DNA from: Daphnia pulex
Lineage: Eukaryota > Arthropoda > Branchiopoda > Diplostraca > Daphniidae
DNA: 64,000 bases
Assembly: GCF_021134715.1 (NCBI RefSeq)
Contig: NC_060023.1
Coordinates: forward strand, 11,904,001-11,968,000
Direction of reading: 5' to 3'
Part shown: in pieces, positions 34,906 through 47,800 of the stretch
Numbering within the stretch: the first letter of the stretch is position 1
Layout: every line of letters starts with the position of its first letter
The notes under the pieces: generated by a model
The model's database searches: none
What the model was told of the DNA's origin: nothing
What the model saw: the letters and a program-made list of their open reading frames with translations, nothing else
Program-made: the position numbers and the translations under genes

Positions 34906-37467
34906 TCAGACTAGGATCGGCTGGGCCTGACATTGCGCGTTCTGGACGACGCATTCCCTGGAACAGTAAATCTGCCCGTTCTTCAAAATGAATTGGCGAT
35001 TCATCATCGACACTTGACATTGGCGACATTTGAAGCAGCTGGCCGTGTTGTGCCAGTTCATTTCGCCGTGACTGACTCGCGTTTCTTCCGCACGGATCGG
35101 CCTGTGGCACTCGTAACAATCCTGTTTGTTCCGGGTTAAAAAATTCCAGTTAAATCAAATCATTTCATATCGTATCCAGATGAGGTTTTACCTTTCCGTA
35201 TTTCTTTTGGTAGCAGTCGAGACAGTGCGGCTGGCCCTCGATCGGCGTGTACTGGTGTCCGGCCAAGGGCGTGTCGCAGATCCAGCAGCAAAAGTGATCC
35301 ATGTGCCAGCTGGCCCCTTCGGCGCTGGTGTATTCCGGGGCGAAAATCAACTCGTCGCAGGCCTTGCACCGCGGGATCTTCATCTGCTCGGCGTAGTGAC
35401 GGCCACAGAAGACGTCGTCGTCGACGAAAAAGTAAATCAAATCCGCCAGCATTTCCTGTTTCGTACGGCAAAAGACAGAGACATCTAGGAGCCGTTTTGA
35501 GAATCTAACAGGGAAATAAAACTTACGTGGCAGATGGAGCAGACGAAACATTGCGGATGCCAACACTTGTCGCTTCCGGCTCTCTCGGCGAAAATGGCAA
35601 TCGTTCCGGGTTCAATCGGCTGGGTACATTTGCGACAGGACCAGGCTCCTACCAGTCCTTCAGGATCCTGAAACACTTCCTGCTGTTGCTGCTGCTGGAT
35701 GGGTCCTCCTGCTGCAGGTATTTGGGCAGTCACGTATTTGTTATTATCGGATCCGCACGGATGGGAATGGGCGGAGGGGCGCCGATTAGACAACGGCGAT
35801 TGATTGTTGTTGTTGTTGCTTTGGTTTTGGATGGTAGGAACAACTGGATTGTTGTTGTTTTGGGATTTCGCCACTTGCTCTTCCGGGAAGTAATCGAAAT
35901 CGGTCGTCAACAACTGACGGCTGCCGTTGTTGTTGTTGTTGTTTGATAATCTTCCAGTTGGTCCCGAGACGGGCGGCGCCCGTTCTCCTAATCTCGGTGA
36001 GGAACCGCGACTTCCCGTTCCAGCGACCGCAACGGGGGCTGCCAGTCCAACTTTCGTATTAGGATTTCGTTGATTCAAATTGGGCGACGTTCCAGGCGAC
36101 GCTCCAAACGGTTTGGCTGTGGCGTTGAACGTGCCGGAAGCGGCCGCCTGGTGCAAAAACGGCGATTTCAATTTGCCCGGCAATTTCTTGCCTTCCTGCT
36201 CGTCCAGGAAATCGAAAAATTCCCTCACTGGATCCTGTCGCTTGTTGTGGCTGGATTCCTCCGCCAGCAGTTCATCCACCACCAGTTGAGGAGGCGGAGG
36301 TGGCGGCGGAGGAGGAGTTTCAGGAGCAGCAGCCGGAGCTGGATAGGACGCATCCATCAGCAGCATATCCGGCGGCGGAGGAGGTAAATCGCCGAATTCG
36401 GAACTCATTCCGGCGTGGGGTTTGGCCGACATCCGCTTGATCTGTTGCGCCGACGGAGCATCCGCTTTGATGGCGAACGGCTTGGCCGTGACGAAGGCCG
36501 GAAGAATGGGCCGTTTGGCATTGGCAGATTCCTGCAAACTCAAAGTGTTGACTTTCTCGCCCAGGATGCGGTCGAGTTGCGGCGGCGGAGGCGGCAGTTT
36601 CCCCGATGGTCTCGGTGGACATTCCTGGATCAGACCTTGACCCACTACGTGTTGCTTGACGTTCTTGACATACTCTTCCATCCTGTCGGAAGAATTCAGG
36701 TCATTAATCAACTTTTCTTTTTTAATTTGAAATTTTAATTATTTTAAAAGGCGGAATTACTTTCGTTTCTCGTTGGCGGATAGGTTGGAACATTGTTCCG
36801 GATCGAGGTCGTGCGACGGTAATTGTCGGTCGAGGGCAATTTTGCGGTCGACGGCCGCCTGACTGCCCGTAATGGGCTGCTTAGCCAGCGGAAGTTGTTC
36901 CATGTATTTGATGGCCAATTGAGAGTCGTCGGTCGGTGGGACCCAATCCAGCGGACTGGCCGGGGCATCCAAAGTGACAGCCGATCCCCTGGCGGGACTA
37001 TTGAAATCCAATTTGGACGGTCGGTTGCTGCTGGCGAGACCATAGTCTCCGCCTTGTTGTTGTTGTTGGAGTTTCAAGTCCATTTTAGCTTGGAATGGAG
37101 TGACGGCCAGTAACCGGATCAATCGGATCGACGGGTCCTCATCTACCACATTGTGGACCTCCTTACCGCAACGACAGTGACGACAAACTTTCCTAATTTT
37201 TTAAAATTCAATTATTAATTCAATTATCAATAAAAATTTCAATCCGAAAATTTACCTCCAGAAATGTAAATCCAGCCCTGGACATTTTGGCCCGCATTTG
37301 GTGCATTGCGATCCGGCGCCTTGTTCGTGGGCGATTTTCGATTGCTACCCAGAAAAACAAAAGAGCATCGTGGTGAGTCATTCAAAAAGAAAACAAAGAA
37401 AAAGAACTCGACTAACCTGTCTGGTTTTATTTTCCAGGTTCAAGAGATTCATTCCTGGGACGGCCAT
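34906..37467 (-). CDS. TES: Testin (PET and triple LIM domain protein) with a long linker
   Basis: Minus-strand exons 37467-37417, 37344-37256, 37192-36761, 36682-35527, 35455-35192 and 35121-34906 give 735 residues. The N-terminal Cys-rich module (AHEQGAGSQCTKCG, LDLHFWRKVCRHCRCG) and the PET domain (about 118-205: PLDWVPPTDDSQL, YMEQLPLAKQPITGS, LDRQLPSHDLDPEQC) match vertebrate testin closely. Three LIM domains fill about 536-735, with CRKC, CKACDELIF and CYECHRPI starts. Human testin is 421 residues. Here about 330 residues lie between PET and LIM1, rich in Pro runs (PPPPPPPPP), Asn runs, Gln runs and Ser. Testin sits at focal adhesions and binds zyxin, Mena/VASP and actin; the Pro-rich linker may add EVH1 or SH3 sites. 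It ends PILV. Confidence 0.93.
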
Positions 37468-39013
37468 TGTCTCAGCCACTGATGGAACCAACTGCAGACA
37501 CACGCACACAAAAGGTATACGTGTAATCAGCCCAGCTTTATCTCTCGATCGCGCTCCAACAACGTGTGTTATCAGTCGTCTGACAGATCTAATCGCTGAG
37601 GCCAATTTTTGTCGTCGTCAGATGACACGTTTTCCACCGATTTATTTATTCGGCAGACGAACTCACACACAAGAACTCCAGGAGGATGGGGGAATCAATG
37701 CGTCAGAGAGGCGCGGGAGGCTTTGTGTGTGTGTGGAGACGACGTAGTGTACTTTGCGATGTGCTCACTTGAGCGGGACTGAATAGATCGGACTGGCAAT
37801 AGAGGAGAGAGACAGATGGTTTTGAAAAGGGGGAGGTGGGGCTGCTTTTTTTTCTTTTCCCTGGTGGAATAAAGCGGCGGCGGATGTGGGATAGTCGCTC
37901 GCCCCAGAAAGGCAACGCCGACTCACGACATCTAGCGGATATGCAAGATCCGGTTCCGCTGGGAATCTTTTACTGGTGGGCGTTGCCACTTTGATTGAAC
38001 CGCCTATTTTTGGTAGAGAGATTTAGTCGCGAGGGTCTCTTATCACATTTCGTCAGAATCGTTAATTTGAAAGTGATGTGGGGGAATACCGAGGAAATGA
38101 TGACGTCACAAAGCCGCAGGGTGAAATCTGTGAGCGATGACATCATCGCTCAGGATTCTTTTATCCAGCTCGCCACTTGACGCCATTGTATAGAATAAAA
38201 TGAAATAGTTCTTCGTGACAGCCTCGCTCTCATTCCGAACGAAAAAAAGAAGTATTAGCCATTAGTGACAACATTCCACGTTTATTTCTTCACTTTATTC
38301 GGATATCATTATTTGAAATTCCCGCACAAAAAATCTACAGTCAGGGCCACGAATAACGTGTCAAATATATAATGCGGCGCAGAGTGCACGAGAAAATGTG
38401 TTTCCATCTACAGAACAAAAAGGAGCTAAAATATACACGAACGGTATTATTTTTTTTTCCCGAATTTTTTTGTTCCTGTCACGTTTTTTTCTTTTTTTTT
38501 ACGCGGGGGTGGACGATGCACGGTTCAATACATCAAAGGCCGTTATTTTCTTTCAAATACAATTGCGATTTATTTTTTAGAATAATATAAGTGAAAATTG
38601 GAGAGATAGAGAGGACGAGACGGGAGTCGACTAGAAGTGCAAAATATCTTCAATGAAGCGAGAGTGCGGGGACGACAATCTTTTATCGAAATAAAGGCGA
38701 TCGGATCGATTTTAAAAGTTAGCTGAGAGTATTTTAATTAACAGAGCCATACGTTTGGGAGTTGTAACGAGTTTTTGTTAGTATGTGGAGAGAACGGTGA
38801 TAAATCAAACACGCCGGAGTGAATTTGGCGATTTTCTACATGGCTGACGATGCGTGTGTGTGTGTGTCAATTCATTCGAGTGGATACAACGACATGGTGG
38901 GGAAGCCAACGGATTGCGAAATGGAAAAAAAAAAACAAATTGTGGTGTGGTGTCGGGAAATAGAGAGAGAGCTGTACTATTTATAAAAGGGTTTTTTGGG
39001 GAGTTAGATCATT
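37468..39013. promoter_or_regulatory. Testin 5' flank and 3' flank of the Ig/FN3 gene
   Basis: About 1.5 kb without a gene. Next to testin it is Cys-free, AC- and CT-rich leader-like DNA. From 38200 on it is AT-rich with T runs and a GT run at 38855-38866, probably the 3' UTR of the Ig/FN3 gene. A direct gaaatgatgacgtcac string near 38093 contains the CRE-like TGACGTCA core. Confidence 0.4.
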
Positions 39014-40380
39014 TCACAAACAAACAGCCGGGCGACGAGGGACCATGAAGTTACATGTCAAAAGAGCTTGACGGTCGTTGTGGCCTTGTTCGTTGGTCAA
39101 AAGGGTGCGGTCACTCTCCGCCTGGTAATTTGGGTTCACGATGATGTTGGTCACTAGTTCCATATCGTCAGATGAATCATACGTCCTTCCTGTTATTTGA
39201 CACAAAACAAATAAGCACACAGAGATAGTAAATATGGGCGTGACCTCACATCAACAAAGTTCATCTGGCTGAAGAGGTCAGGCACTTACTTCTCGAACAA
39301 ATTCTCCGATTTTGAAGCATAAAGAAAGCCAAGACGAGGACGGTGAATCCGACCGAACCGACCAACACTGACAGGGTGAGGATCCAAGGGCTTGTTGACT
39401 GGATACGCCCATAGGTCGATGTCAAACTCCCATGAACTTGAATGGAGAAACAAACAAACGTGGGGGGGGGTATTATTTTGGGGCGGCTTGTTCGTCGCCG
39501 AGAAAGATGTGTGCAAAGCTGGTTAATACCTTGATTGTCAAGGGTGTCTTTGGTAGTTGCCATGACTTCTGCATAGTCCCCTGGGCCTAGTTTATTGATT
39601 GCCCATACTCTGAATTTGTAGGTCGTATTTGGGTGCAGCTTGTAAATCTCCACTTGGGTCTGCAATTAAAAATGAATCAATCATTTCGTTAAAATCAAGG
39701 GGATAATTATATAATTTACAATTGATGGCTTTAGTTCTTCAGGATATGTCCGATGCCAAGCTGGATTGTTCCAATCATCATCTGTGACTTCTTGGTAAAT
39801 GACAGAGACAGATTTAATTGGGTAACCTCCAGTGCTGTTGAGTTTCCACGTGACTAGAGCTAACACTGATGATGGGTAGACTGTCAAATAAGCTGGAGGT
39901 GGGGGTGTTGCTGAAAAGAGTTACAATTTTGAGGTTACTATGCCATTTCCAAGAACAACTTGTGTGTGGGATCAACATACTTTTGACGTGGAGCTCCACT
40001 TGAGCCACATTTCTGGTGAAAGTCCTTTCAGAGTAACCGAAAGACTCTTCTGCCTGACAGGTGTAGACACCAGAGTCTGCCCTGGTGATTTTGGTCAATG
40101 TGAGGATCCCGTTTTCTTCAACCCTACTGTGCTGAAGGGTTTTGCCCTCTCTGATCCAGAGCAAAAGAGAGTTCTCGCCAACAGCAGGGGTGTAAACCTC
40201 TGTGTTTGATCTGAGACTCTGTGGTAGGCAGGGTAAAGACACATTAGATCCAATGTCTGCGTAGACATGGGCCACCGACACATCATCAACTTGAGATCCA
40301 CAACTGATATTGAACCACAAAAGGAGCAAATAAAATGGTGCAATGGCCATTTTAAGAAACGAAGAGCAAACTGGGATCAT
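39014..40380 (-). CDS. Single-pass membrane protein with one Ig and one FN3 domain
   Basis: Minus-strand exons 40380-39981, 39910-39720, 39659-39530, 39436-39290 and 39189-39014 give 347 residues. A signal peptide is followed by an Ig domain with the Cys pair in SLPCLP and YTCQAEESFG and the Trp in LLWIREGKT. An FN3 domain follows (TPPPPAYLTVYP, then ALVTWKL, YKFRVWAINKLGPGDY), then a linker, a TM helix near 260-285 (WILTLSVLVGSVGFTVLVL) and an acidic cytoplasmic tail of about 60 residues ending RRPAVCL. The tail holds NPNYQ, an NPxY-like phosphotyrosine or endocytic motif. Two in-frame ATGs exist (40380 and 40350); both leave a signal peptide. Likely a cell-adhesion or signalling receptor; I cannot name the orthologue. 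Confidence 0.85.
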
Positions 40381-41669
40381 CTTATCGGAATTAAGACAAT
40401 GTGTCCGTTGTGTGGATCCATCAGTAGGTCAGCAATTCCATAGTTTCTATCGCCCTTCAGTGTGTGATTTACATTGAAGCACGAGCAATTGTAGGTGCTG
40501 TGATTTCAATCGAAAATCGGATATATGTTTGATCACAAAGACGCAACATAAAACACAACGCAGGAATCACCTAGTCACGCACCAAGTATTGTACTACGGG
40601 CAAACAAAATATATGCACTGCACGCCAGACTAATCCATTGAACAAGCTGTCACTGTCAAACATTTTTAGATCAACTTTGGATTTAGACAGACAGACACTC
40701 GCTAGATGGCAATACCGTTTTTAGACAGATAATCGCTAGATGGCAACGGCGCTTCGTCAATTTCAAAAAAGGTTTGGCGGGATATCGTCTCGATAATAAT
40801 TAGGAAATGAAATAGATATAGCTTGTTAAAATGGTAAAACCCAATACATTTTACTTTAAACTTAATCTCAGTTACTCGGTAATACACGTACAGAATACTG
40901 AGAAAACATTAGGTATGGCTGGGTGTGGTTACTATGTTTTCAGTACCTTCAACAACTTTGACCTCCATTTACAACTTTACATGTACAGCAAGTCATTGGA
41001 TATTTTATTGTATTTATTTGTTTACTTTCACTTCAATTACTGACTCTCTGATCTGGATTTCGGATAGGGATTAGGGTAATTAAAAAATCCGCTGTCCGAC
41101 ATGCGCAATCCAATAAATTAGTAGCGCCACTTCGGCAAAATGAGGCAATACTAAATCAAGAAGTTGTTGAGTTTTTTTTTTTGCTGATTTGGAAGGGAAC
41201 CGGTTGGCAATTTCGGGTGAGAATTCAAGCAAAGTATCCCTTTTTATGTCATTTGCTTGCATCTATTTTTATACTTTTGCATGGCCATGTGAAGACCACG
41301 ATCTATCGACACTGTTTTTATGTATTTATCAGGGCTCTATAACCAAGGAAAACAAATTCGTGAAAACTCCTTCTGACACGTAATCGTTAGGCCTTCAAAC
41401 CAATGTTTGGACAAGTTTCGTGAGGGCACAGTCTGTTTATGTCATCATTTGATAAGTGATTCTAACGCTCCTCCTCACACATTTGTAGTAGAAAAATCAC
41501 AAAGTCCTGCCAAAGACCCCACCAGTTTTATCAATAGATGTAAGTCCTGTATCATTTTGTGAAATATGGTTCAATATTAGTAAAACACTAAGGCACAACA
41601 ACTTTAGAATTTTAGTAAGCTTTTTATCCAATAAATTTTCGTCTGTGCAGATCATCATCAAAACCTATC
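40381..41669. promoter_or_regulatory. Divergent region with the YIF1 5' UTR intron
   Basis: About 1.3 kb between divergent genes. A direct repeat of the string cgctagatggcaa occurs near 40692 and 40732, both after gacagac or tagacagat. A likely non-coding first exon of YIF1 ends at 41539 (GAT|GTAAGT) with the acceptor at 41650 (TGTGCAG). The upstream exon has a stop in frame, so translation starts at 41670. Confidence 0.5.
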
Positions 41670-42886
41670 ATGAGGAAAGCAAGACGAGCAGCCGAAATGC
41701 AGGATCAAGGAGCTCCAATGCCCTACCCACAGTATGGTTATCCACCACCTAATGCCCAATCTCATCAAGATCCATCCATGTACATGGCTGGTCCTCCCGC
41801 TGGCATGTACAATCCTGCTGCCCAGGCTCCAATGTCTCCTCCTGGTTACTACCCTCAACAAGGAATGCCATTTATGCCAATGGGTGGTGGTGGAGGTGGT
41901 GGCGATCAAACCAACTTTATGCCTGCCCAGTTTTTGCAAAACCCTGTCATGGCCAACATGGCAATGCAATATGGCCAGAGCCTAGTGGGACAAGGCAAAG
42001 AGGCCCTTGACCGGGAGCTCAACAAATATGTCGCTACCTCGAGAATAAAGTACTACTTTTCAGTGGACACGGCGTACGTCGCCAAAAAATTGGCTCTTCT
42101 TCTCTTCCCCTTTACACACAGAGTGAGTTACAGAATTTAATTGTTTCTTGATGAATAATAAACTTAATATTTGTTCCCTCATGGTCTTCAGGATTGGTCT
42201 GTCAAATATAATCCAGACGAACCCGTTCAGCCCAGGTATGAATTAAATGCACCGGACCTCTACATCCCTGCGATGGCATTCGTGACGTATTTACTTATCG
42301 GCGGAGTGTCACTCGGAATTCAAGAGCGTTTCAGCCCGGAAGGATTGGGCATCCAAGCTAGCACAGCGCTTGTGTGGGCCTTTATTGAAGTACTGGCAAT
42401 TTGGGTGACACTTTATATCATGAATATCCAAACGAAATTGACTTCTTTCGACATTTTGGCGTTTTCGTCCTACAAATACGTCGGGTATGATTTAATTTTT
42501 GTTTGCAAATTTTACAACCCTCTGTACAAAAATGTTTTTTTTTTTTCCCCACAGAATGATAGTTGCAGTTATTGCTAGCTTCATTATGCCGTCAGCATAC
42601 CATCTAGCTCTAATATACGTAAGCGCAGCCACAATGTTCTTCCTGGTAATTATTTATTTTCTAATAAAGTTGAATACGATACATTAAAACAATTGTTTTA
42701 TTGGGACCACAGATTCGTTCTTTGAAGGTTCAAATACTACCAGAGTCCTCCCATGATTCCTACGGAGAACAGAATACTAGCTTCACCGGGGAAGGTTCTA
42801 AACGACGGACTTATCTTTTGCTTTTCATGGGAGGTTTGCAGCCGTTGATGATGTGGTGGCTGACTCGACAGATTGCACGCCCCTAA
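41670..42886 (+). CDS. YIF1: YIF1 family protein (Yip1-interacting factor)
   Basis: Exons 41670-42122, 42192-42484, 42555-42645 and 42713-42886 give 336 residues. A Pro/Met/Gly-rich cytoplasmic N terminus (about 1-95, with YPQYGYPPP) is followed by VMANMAMQYGQSLVGQGK, YYFSVDTAYVAKKLALLLFPFTH and LNAPDLYIPAMAFVTYLL, which are the conserved YIF1 blocks. Several TM helices follow, including SSYKYVGMIVAVIASFI, and the last ends LMMWWLTRQI. YIF1 partners YIPF5/Yip1 in ER-to-Golgi vesicle traffic and Golgi structure. An AATAAA signal lies at 43029-43034. It is convergent with mL50, 250 bases away. Divergent from the Ig/FN3 gene. Confidence 0.94.
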
Positions 42887-43136
42887 GGTGTTTTGACAGT
42901 AGAATCTAAGTGGAGCGCTTCCGTTTCATCTGATTGAACACTCTTCTCCCAGCGTATTTTCGTTTTCAGATGTTATAAAATTTTTGCCAAGACTATATTC
43001 TGAATGCAATGTGCTTTGCAAAATTTCAAATAAACTCAAAAGTTCATTCTTTACTACTCTTTAATTGGCTTGTAATAAAAATTGGGAGATTTTTCATTTT
43101 ATTATTTGACTATAAAAGTTGTACAGTAATGTCCAT

Positions 43137-43772
43137 TCAATGCCATATAGGTTTATAATTGTAGCCAGCATACTTCTTCTTGTATTTCAATCCAGTGACT
43201 ATGGTAGACCGCCTGGGGAAAGCACTTATGCCACCGTGCATGGTGTCTGTGTCTGGATGGAAACGGTGATAATCATACTGGATTGAGACATTGGGTGGGA
43301 GCTCAATGGACTTGAATTTATCCAGTGGCACTCTAGTATCAATTTCTTGCAGGTAAAAGTCTCTGATGTCATCTAAATAGAAGCAAAACATGGTTAAATA
43401 CCTAAACCCTAGTCTGATTTCTGTTTCTAGCTTACCTGTGGTTAGAATTTCGTGTAGTTTTGAATTAGGCACTCCATGATTAAATTCCTTGAAGCAGGCC
43501 GTAAGCACTTTAAACTTGATGCGGCCATTACTTAATTGTGCTGAATTTGAGCCCAATTGGCTTTCAAAAATGCCATCGAGTTTCTTTTCGGCGTCCTCCG
43601 GAGGGGTGTAAGGTTTATGAGGGCGCAGATAACTTCTGTCCTTCAAAGACTTTGCGATGGATTCTATAGTCGACGCAAAGCGTCTTGCCTGTAAAATCAA
43701 AGTTCACATACAAATCAAATAATAATAACGGTTTAAGTTACGAATACCAACCTGATATAATCCACAAGCCAT
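43137..43772 (-). CDS. MRPL50: Mitochondrial ribosomal protein mL50
   Basis: Minus-strand exons 43772-43752, 43688-43436 and 43372-43137 give 169 residues. The blocks HKPYTPPEDAEKKL, IKFKVLTACFKEF, HGVPNSKLHEI, DIRDFYLQEIDTRVP and LPPNVSIQYDYHRF match human MRPL50 (158 residues) in order. A component of the large mitoribosomal subunit. The N terminus (MACGLYQARRFASTIES) is basic and hydroxylated, fitting a mitochondrial import signal. The second intron (43373-43435) is 63 bases without an in-frame stop, so the unspliced frame stays open. Its 3' end faces YIF1 and its 5' end faces MED13. Confidence 0.93.
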
Positions 43773-44802
43773 GCTGTTCTGGCTGATCTCGGAATAAGAT
43801 GTTAAAGAAAATAACATGTGGTGGCCATCTAGCGAGAATGGACGACACCTTTTTTAACGTTACCGGCTTTTTGTCACGATTCAATTCCCACCGAAGTGAA
43901 GAAGGAAATGTCGTATTTTTTCAAAAAGGCTTTCCAATTCTGCGTTACTTAAACATTGCTTGTGAATATATTTGACTAGTGATAAAGATATGATATTTTC
44001 CCGCTTTTCCTTGATCGTGTTTTCAGAATTTTTTTACATTTAACAGGAAAAGAAAGCGTTGTCCTCATTACGTTTTTTAGCCTACAATGTGAATTAGAAT
44101 GTTTCTAGAAATTAAAAATCCAGAGTCCGTCTTTTCGATATAAGACTTAGATGACGTAATGATAAAGTTAAATATAAAATGGAGAGAAATGTCGAATGAG
44201 GGTTTTGCTGTCAAAAGTAGATTGAGAGTCACGTGACGGCTGTGTGGGCCAATGAGAAGGAGGCAGTATGGCGACGCTCGCTCAAACTGGCAATGTCTTG
44301 TCGTTGGTCGGCCATTGAAAGTTAGGCTAGGTGTACGAGCTAGGAGTCTCGGTTTCTTCTGCGTGTGCTGCGGCGCTCCAAAAATCCAAAAGACACCATG
44401 GCTTGTTGGTGAAATTGACTGGATTTTCGTCTAATCTTTCCTTCTCGTCTTGATCGTGTCATTTTTTCGCTAGTGAGTTGTCCGATTCCAACGAGAACCA
44501 AGTGTGAGAGAAAGGGAGAGAGGCGCCCTCGAAGAAGAAGAAGAAGTTTGTGTCTGTGTGTGTGTACCCCGACAACTTTGGTGTGTGTGTGTGTGTGTGA
44601 TGCGTTTCAAAGTGTAAAAACGTTGCAAGCCATGATGATGCTCATCGACGAGGGAAACAATCCGTTCGATTGAGTGAAAAAGGTGTATAATTGCTTTCAA
44701 AGTTCAACATCATACACACGGCGTTCTGTGTGTGTGTGTATAGTGCCGTGTGTGTGTGAGCGAGCGTAAACCTCCCTCCCACTCTTCCCACCATACACAC
44801 AA
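43773..44802. promoter_or_regulatory. Divergent promoter of mL50 and MED13
   Basis: About 1 kb. The distal part is AT-rich; from 44250 on it is more GC-rich and contains GT microsatellites (44581-44598 and near 44728 and 44747), GAAGAA runs and CT runs typical of a leader. The MED13 start at 44803 follows CACACAAATGG. Confidence 0.45.
44581..44598 (+). repeat. (GT)9 microsatellite in the MED13 leader
   Basis: Nine GT units about 200 bases before the MED13 start, with further GT tracts at both sides. Confidence 0.85.
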
Positions 44803-47800
44803 ATGGCCCATCCGAATTCGCAAACCAATGGAGCTAGCTTAGAAGATTGCCACACCAACTTCTTTGCCCTGGTATATTTCATTTGCTTATTTTATCGATT
44901 AATAAGTTGGTGAATTTCCACAAGAATTTGGGTCGCCCGGGGGGCATCAGGGGAGACAACACACAGAAAATAACAGTTGAAGAGAGGAAGCGATCAAGAC
45001 TCGTTCGGCGCCATTCTCGGCCCTCTTCATAGGTGTCGTCCCGAGACATTGACACAGTGCAATGCCCTACTTTCATGAGCTTGAGCGGGCAAAACGACCA
45101 ACAAACAATATTTTCATCTCATTTTACTTGCATTAGTATGGGAGATTTTCTATTTTTCTGAAAGTTTCCATTAGATATTATCAATAAGAGACTCTGGTTG
45201 AATGGCTAGAGCCATCTGATGTAACTCTACAGGTTAATGACCTCAAAGCTGCCAGTCTATTCATTGCATTTTCTCTCTCTCTCTCTTGTTTAGACGGATC
45301 TGTGTGGCATCCGATGGAGGAAGCTAACTTCAGAAGGGTACAGCCCTCAACCTGGTGGTGGGGGAGTGTACGGTGGGCAGCAGGGCAACCCACATCAGCA
45401 GCAGATGCGTGGGATGGCTGGAGGAACCCAGCAGCCTTGGGATTACCTCAATGATCCTGTTCTCTTGTCTTACTGGCGATGCCTTTCGAATGACATCCTC
45501 TGTGTTTGGAGGAGGATCCCATCTGCCTCTTCTGCGTCTAGCCCTGGTGGCTCATCAGCATTCCCACCATCGTTCCCCAGTGGCTTCCCCAATCCCCAGT
45601 CCAGCACACAACAGGGTTCAAATGGATTGAGTACTCTGAGCGGGGCTAAAGAGTTGTGGATATTCTGGTATGGTGATACATCTCCAGACCTCAGTAGCCT
45701 TGTTGTGCCAGAGATCCTCAACATGGAGGGTGAGCATGGATCCTGGGAGAATGGACTCTCCTACGAGTGCAGATCCTTGCTCTTCAAAGCCCTTCACAAT
45801 CTCATTGAGAGGTCAGTCTCTTCCTCATTTTTGTCTTGTCCAAAACATAACCATTTGTGATGGGTGTGCAGGTGTTTGCTGTCAAGAGATTTCATCCGAT
45901 TGGGCAAGTGGTTTGTGCAGCCACAGGAAGGAGTGGATTCTGCCTGCACTCAACAACAGCAAAACCAGCAACCGGATTCCTCCAACCCTACAACAACCAT
46001 TCCAGCCAGGAACGGTCACTTGTCGTTTTCATTTTCGTTTTTCGTCCACGGAGAGTCGACTGTTTGCGCCAGCATCGACGTCCGTCAACACCCAGTCGTA
46101 CGCAAGACCACCCACAGGCATTTAGCCGCCGCACAGGCCACAAGCGGTGGAGTCCATGGTAACATTTTTGTAACAATTTGTAACGTGCCAAAATGGAAAA
46201 GTTAACTGCACAGTCTCGTTGAATTATCTCCCCACAGTTATGTTGGCTCCTTACGGCCTAGCGGGCGTATTGACTGGCGTTTCCTACCGGTCAGCCACTG
46301 ACCACGTAACCCGCAAGCTGATGGAAGAATGGCGCCAATACTACCCTGTTGAATGCGGTGGCAATAACAGCCCGCAAACTGCAGCAGGAGCTGGACAGCA
46401 ACAGCGAGGTCCAGGTCCCGGTGGCGGCCTGGGAGGATTAGAAGCTGCCTCGGACACGGAAGATATGGTGGAAGTCATCGTCGGCAATGTCCGCATGCGC
46501 TATCCAACGTGCTACGTTATGGTCTGTGATGCGGACAGTGCGGCCAACTCGGCTGCCTTCAACCAACTGGCGACTTCCGAAGGGGGTAGGATCTTCTTCC
46601 TTCTGGTTACAACAAAACTTTTTACTGATGGATTTCTCTTGATAGGAATGCTGATGACTCCACCAGCATCGCCTCCTCTGACATCGAATCCGGCGAGTAT
46701 ATCTCGCAGTATTAGCCATTCCGCCGTAGTGTCATCCCTGACGTCGTCGTCTGCTGTTACTTCCGCTCACCACTCATCGTCTTCGCAGCAGCAACTGATT
46801 TCCACCGTGCCCAGCTCCACGGCCGCTGCGCTGAACCGGATTGCACAAGCGGCTCATTCCTGGAGACCCGAAGAAGCTCGACGATTGGCTGAGCAAGCCT
46901 GGCAAGACAGTCTTCTCTCGCCGGCTGGTCTGCTCCCACAGCCCAAACCCTCCGTTGATCCAGCTGCATCTGCTGTGGTGCCATCCTCCCCGGCTACCAG
47001 CACCACCCCGACGACCGACAAAGATTCCACGGCGAATCTTTGGGATTTTGTCGATCCCACAACCAAGAACAGCTGCATCTGTGTCAAGTAAGTTTTGGCC
47101 AATTTCACTTTCATCTTTTTTTTTCAGTTTTTTTTTTTATTATTTCGAATTGTTGCGAAAATAACGACAAAGTTTGAGGTTTGAAACATTTGAATTTCTT
47201 GTTGCCGAGAGATGGAAACTTGTAGTAATATCAAAACATTATTGGGTAACTATTGTCTCCTCCCCCTCCCAACCTGCGACCCAACTTCTACACGAACTCC
47301 GCCCCGAAAACAACAACACAAACGAAAACATTAGGTCGAGACGGAATAAAACTGGAAGCAGTGTCCAGGGCAACGGCGTCGGCAGCAATTCCAGCGCCAA
47401 GATGGCTTCTACCACTCCATTGAACACTTCTTCTTCATCCTCCTCCTCCTCTATCCCGTCCTCTTCTTCTTCTTCCTCCTCTTCTTCCGGCAAGAGAGGC
47501 GGCGGTGTGCATCCATTCCACCACCGCCCGACCTATGCAGCTCCGACTCGGGCCCAATCGACTGTCGCTAGTGTTGGGCAAAAGCTGTTGCCGGACAACA
47601 ATAACGCCACGGCCGCCCTTCCGCCGGGAAGTGGATCAGGGTCGGTCGAAGGCGGTCAAGATAGGGTCAACAGGTCAGTTTTATATCATGCCGCAACCGA
47701 CGCATACACACAGCCAAACTACTACTACCACTACTACTACTACTACTTGGCTTTCCTTCTTTATTCCCCCCTTTTTACAATTCGATCGGTTGAACCAAAA

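Noticed and set aside
35165-35566. Single long frame through the second LIM exon of testin
   Set aside because: Splice sites at both ends match LIM domain boundaries; the longer frame only extends into introns.
38093-38145. Palindromic gatgacgtca and gatgacatcatc strings as a defined enhancer
   Set aside because: A CRE-like core is present, but one short match in 64 kb is expected by chance and nothing ties it to testin control.
47239-47493. Glu-rich minus-strand frame
   Set aside because: It is the antisense of a Ser codon run (TCC/TCT) in MED13.
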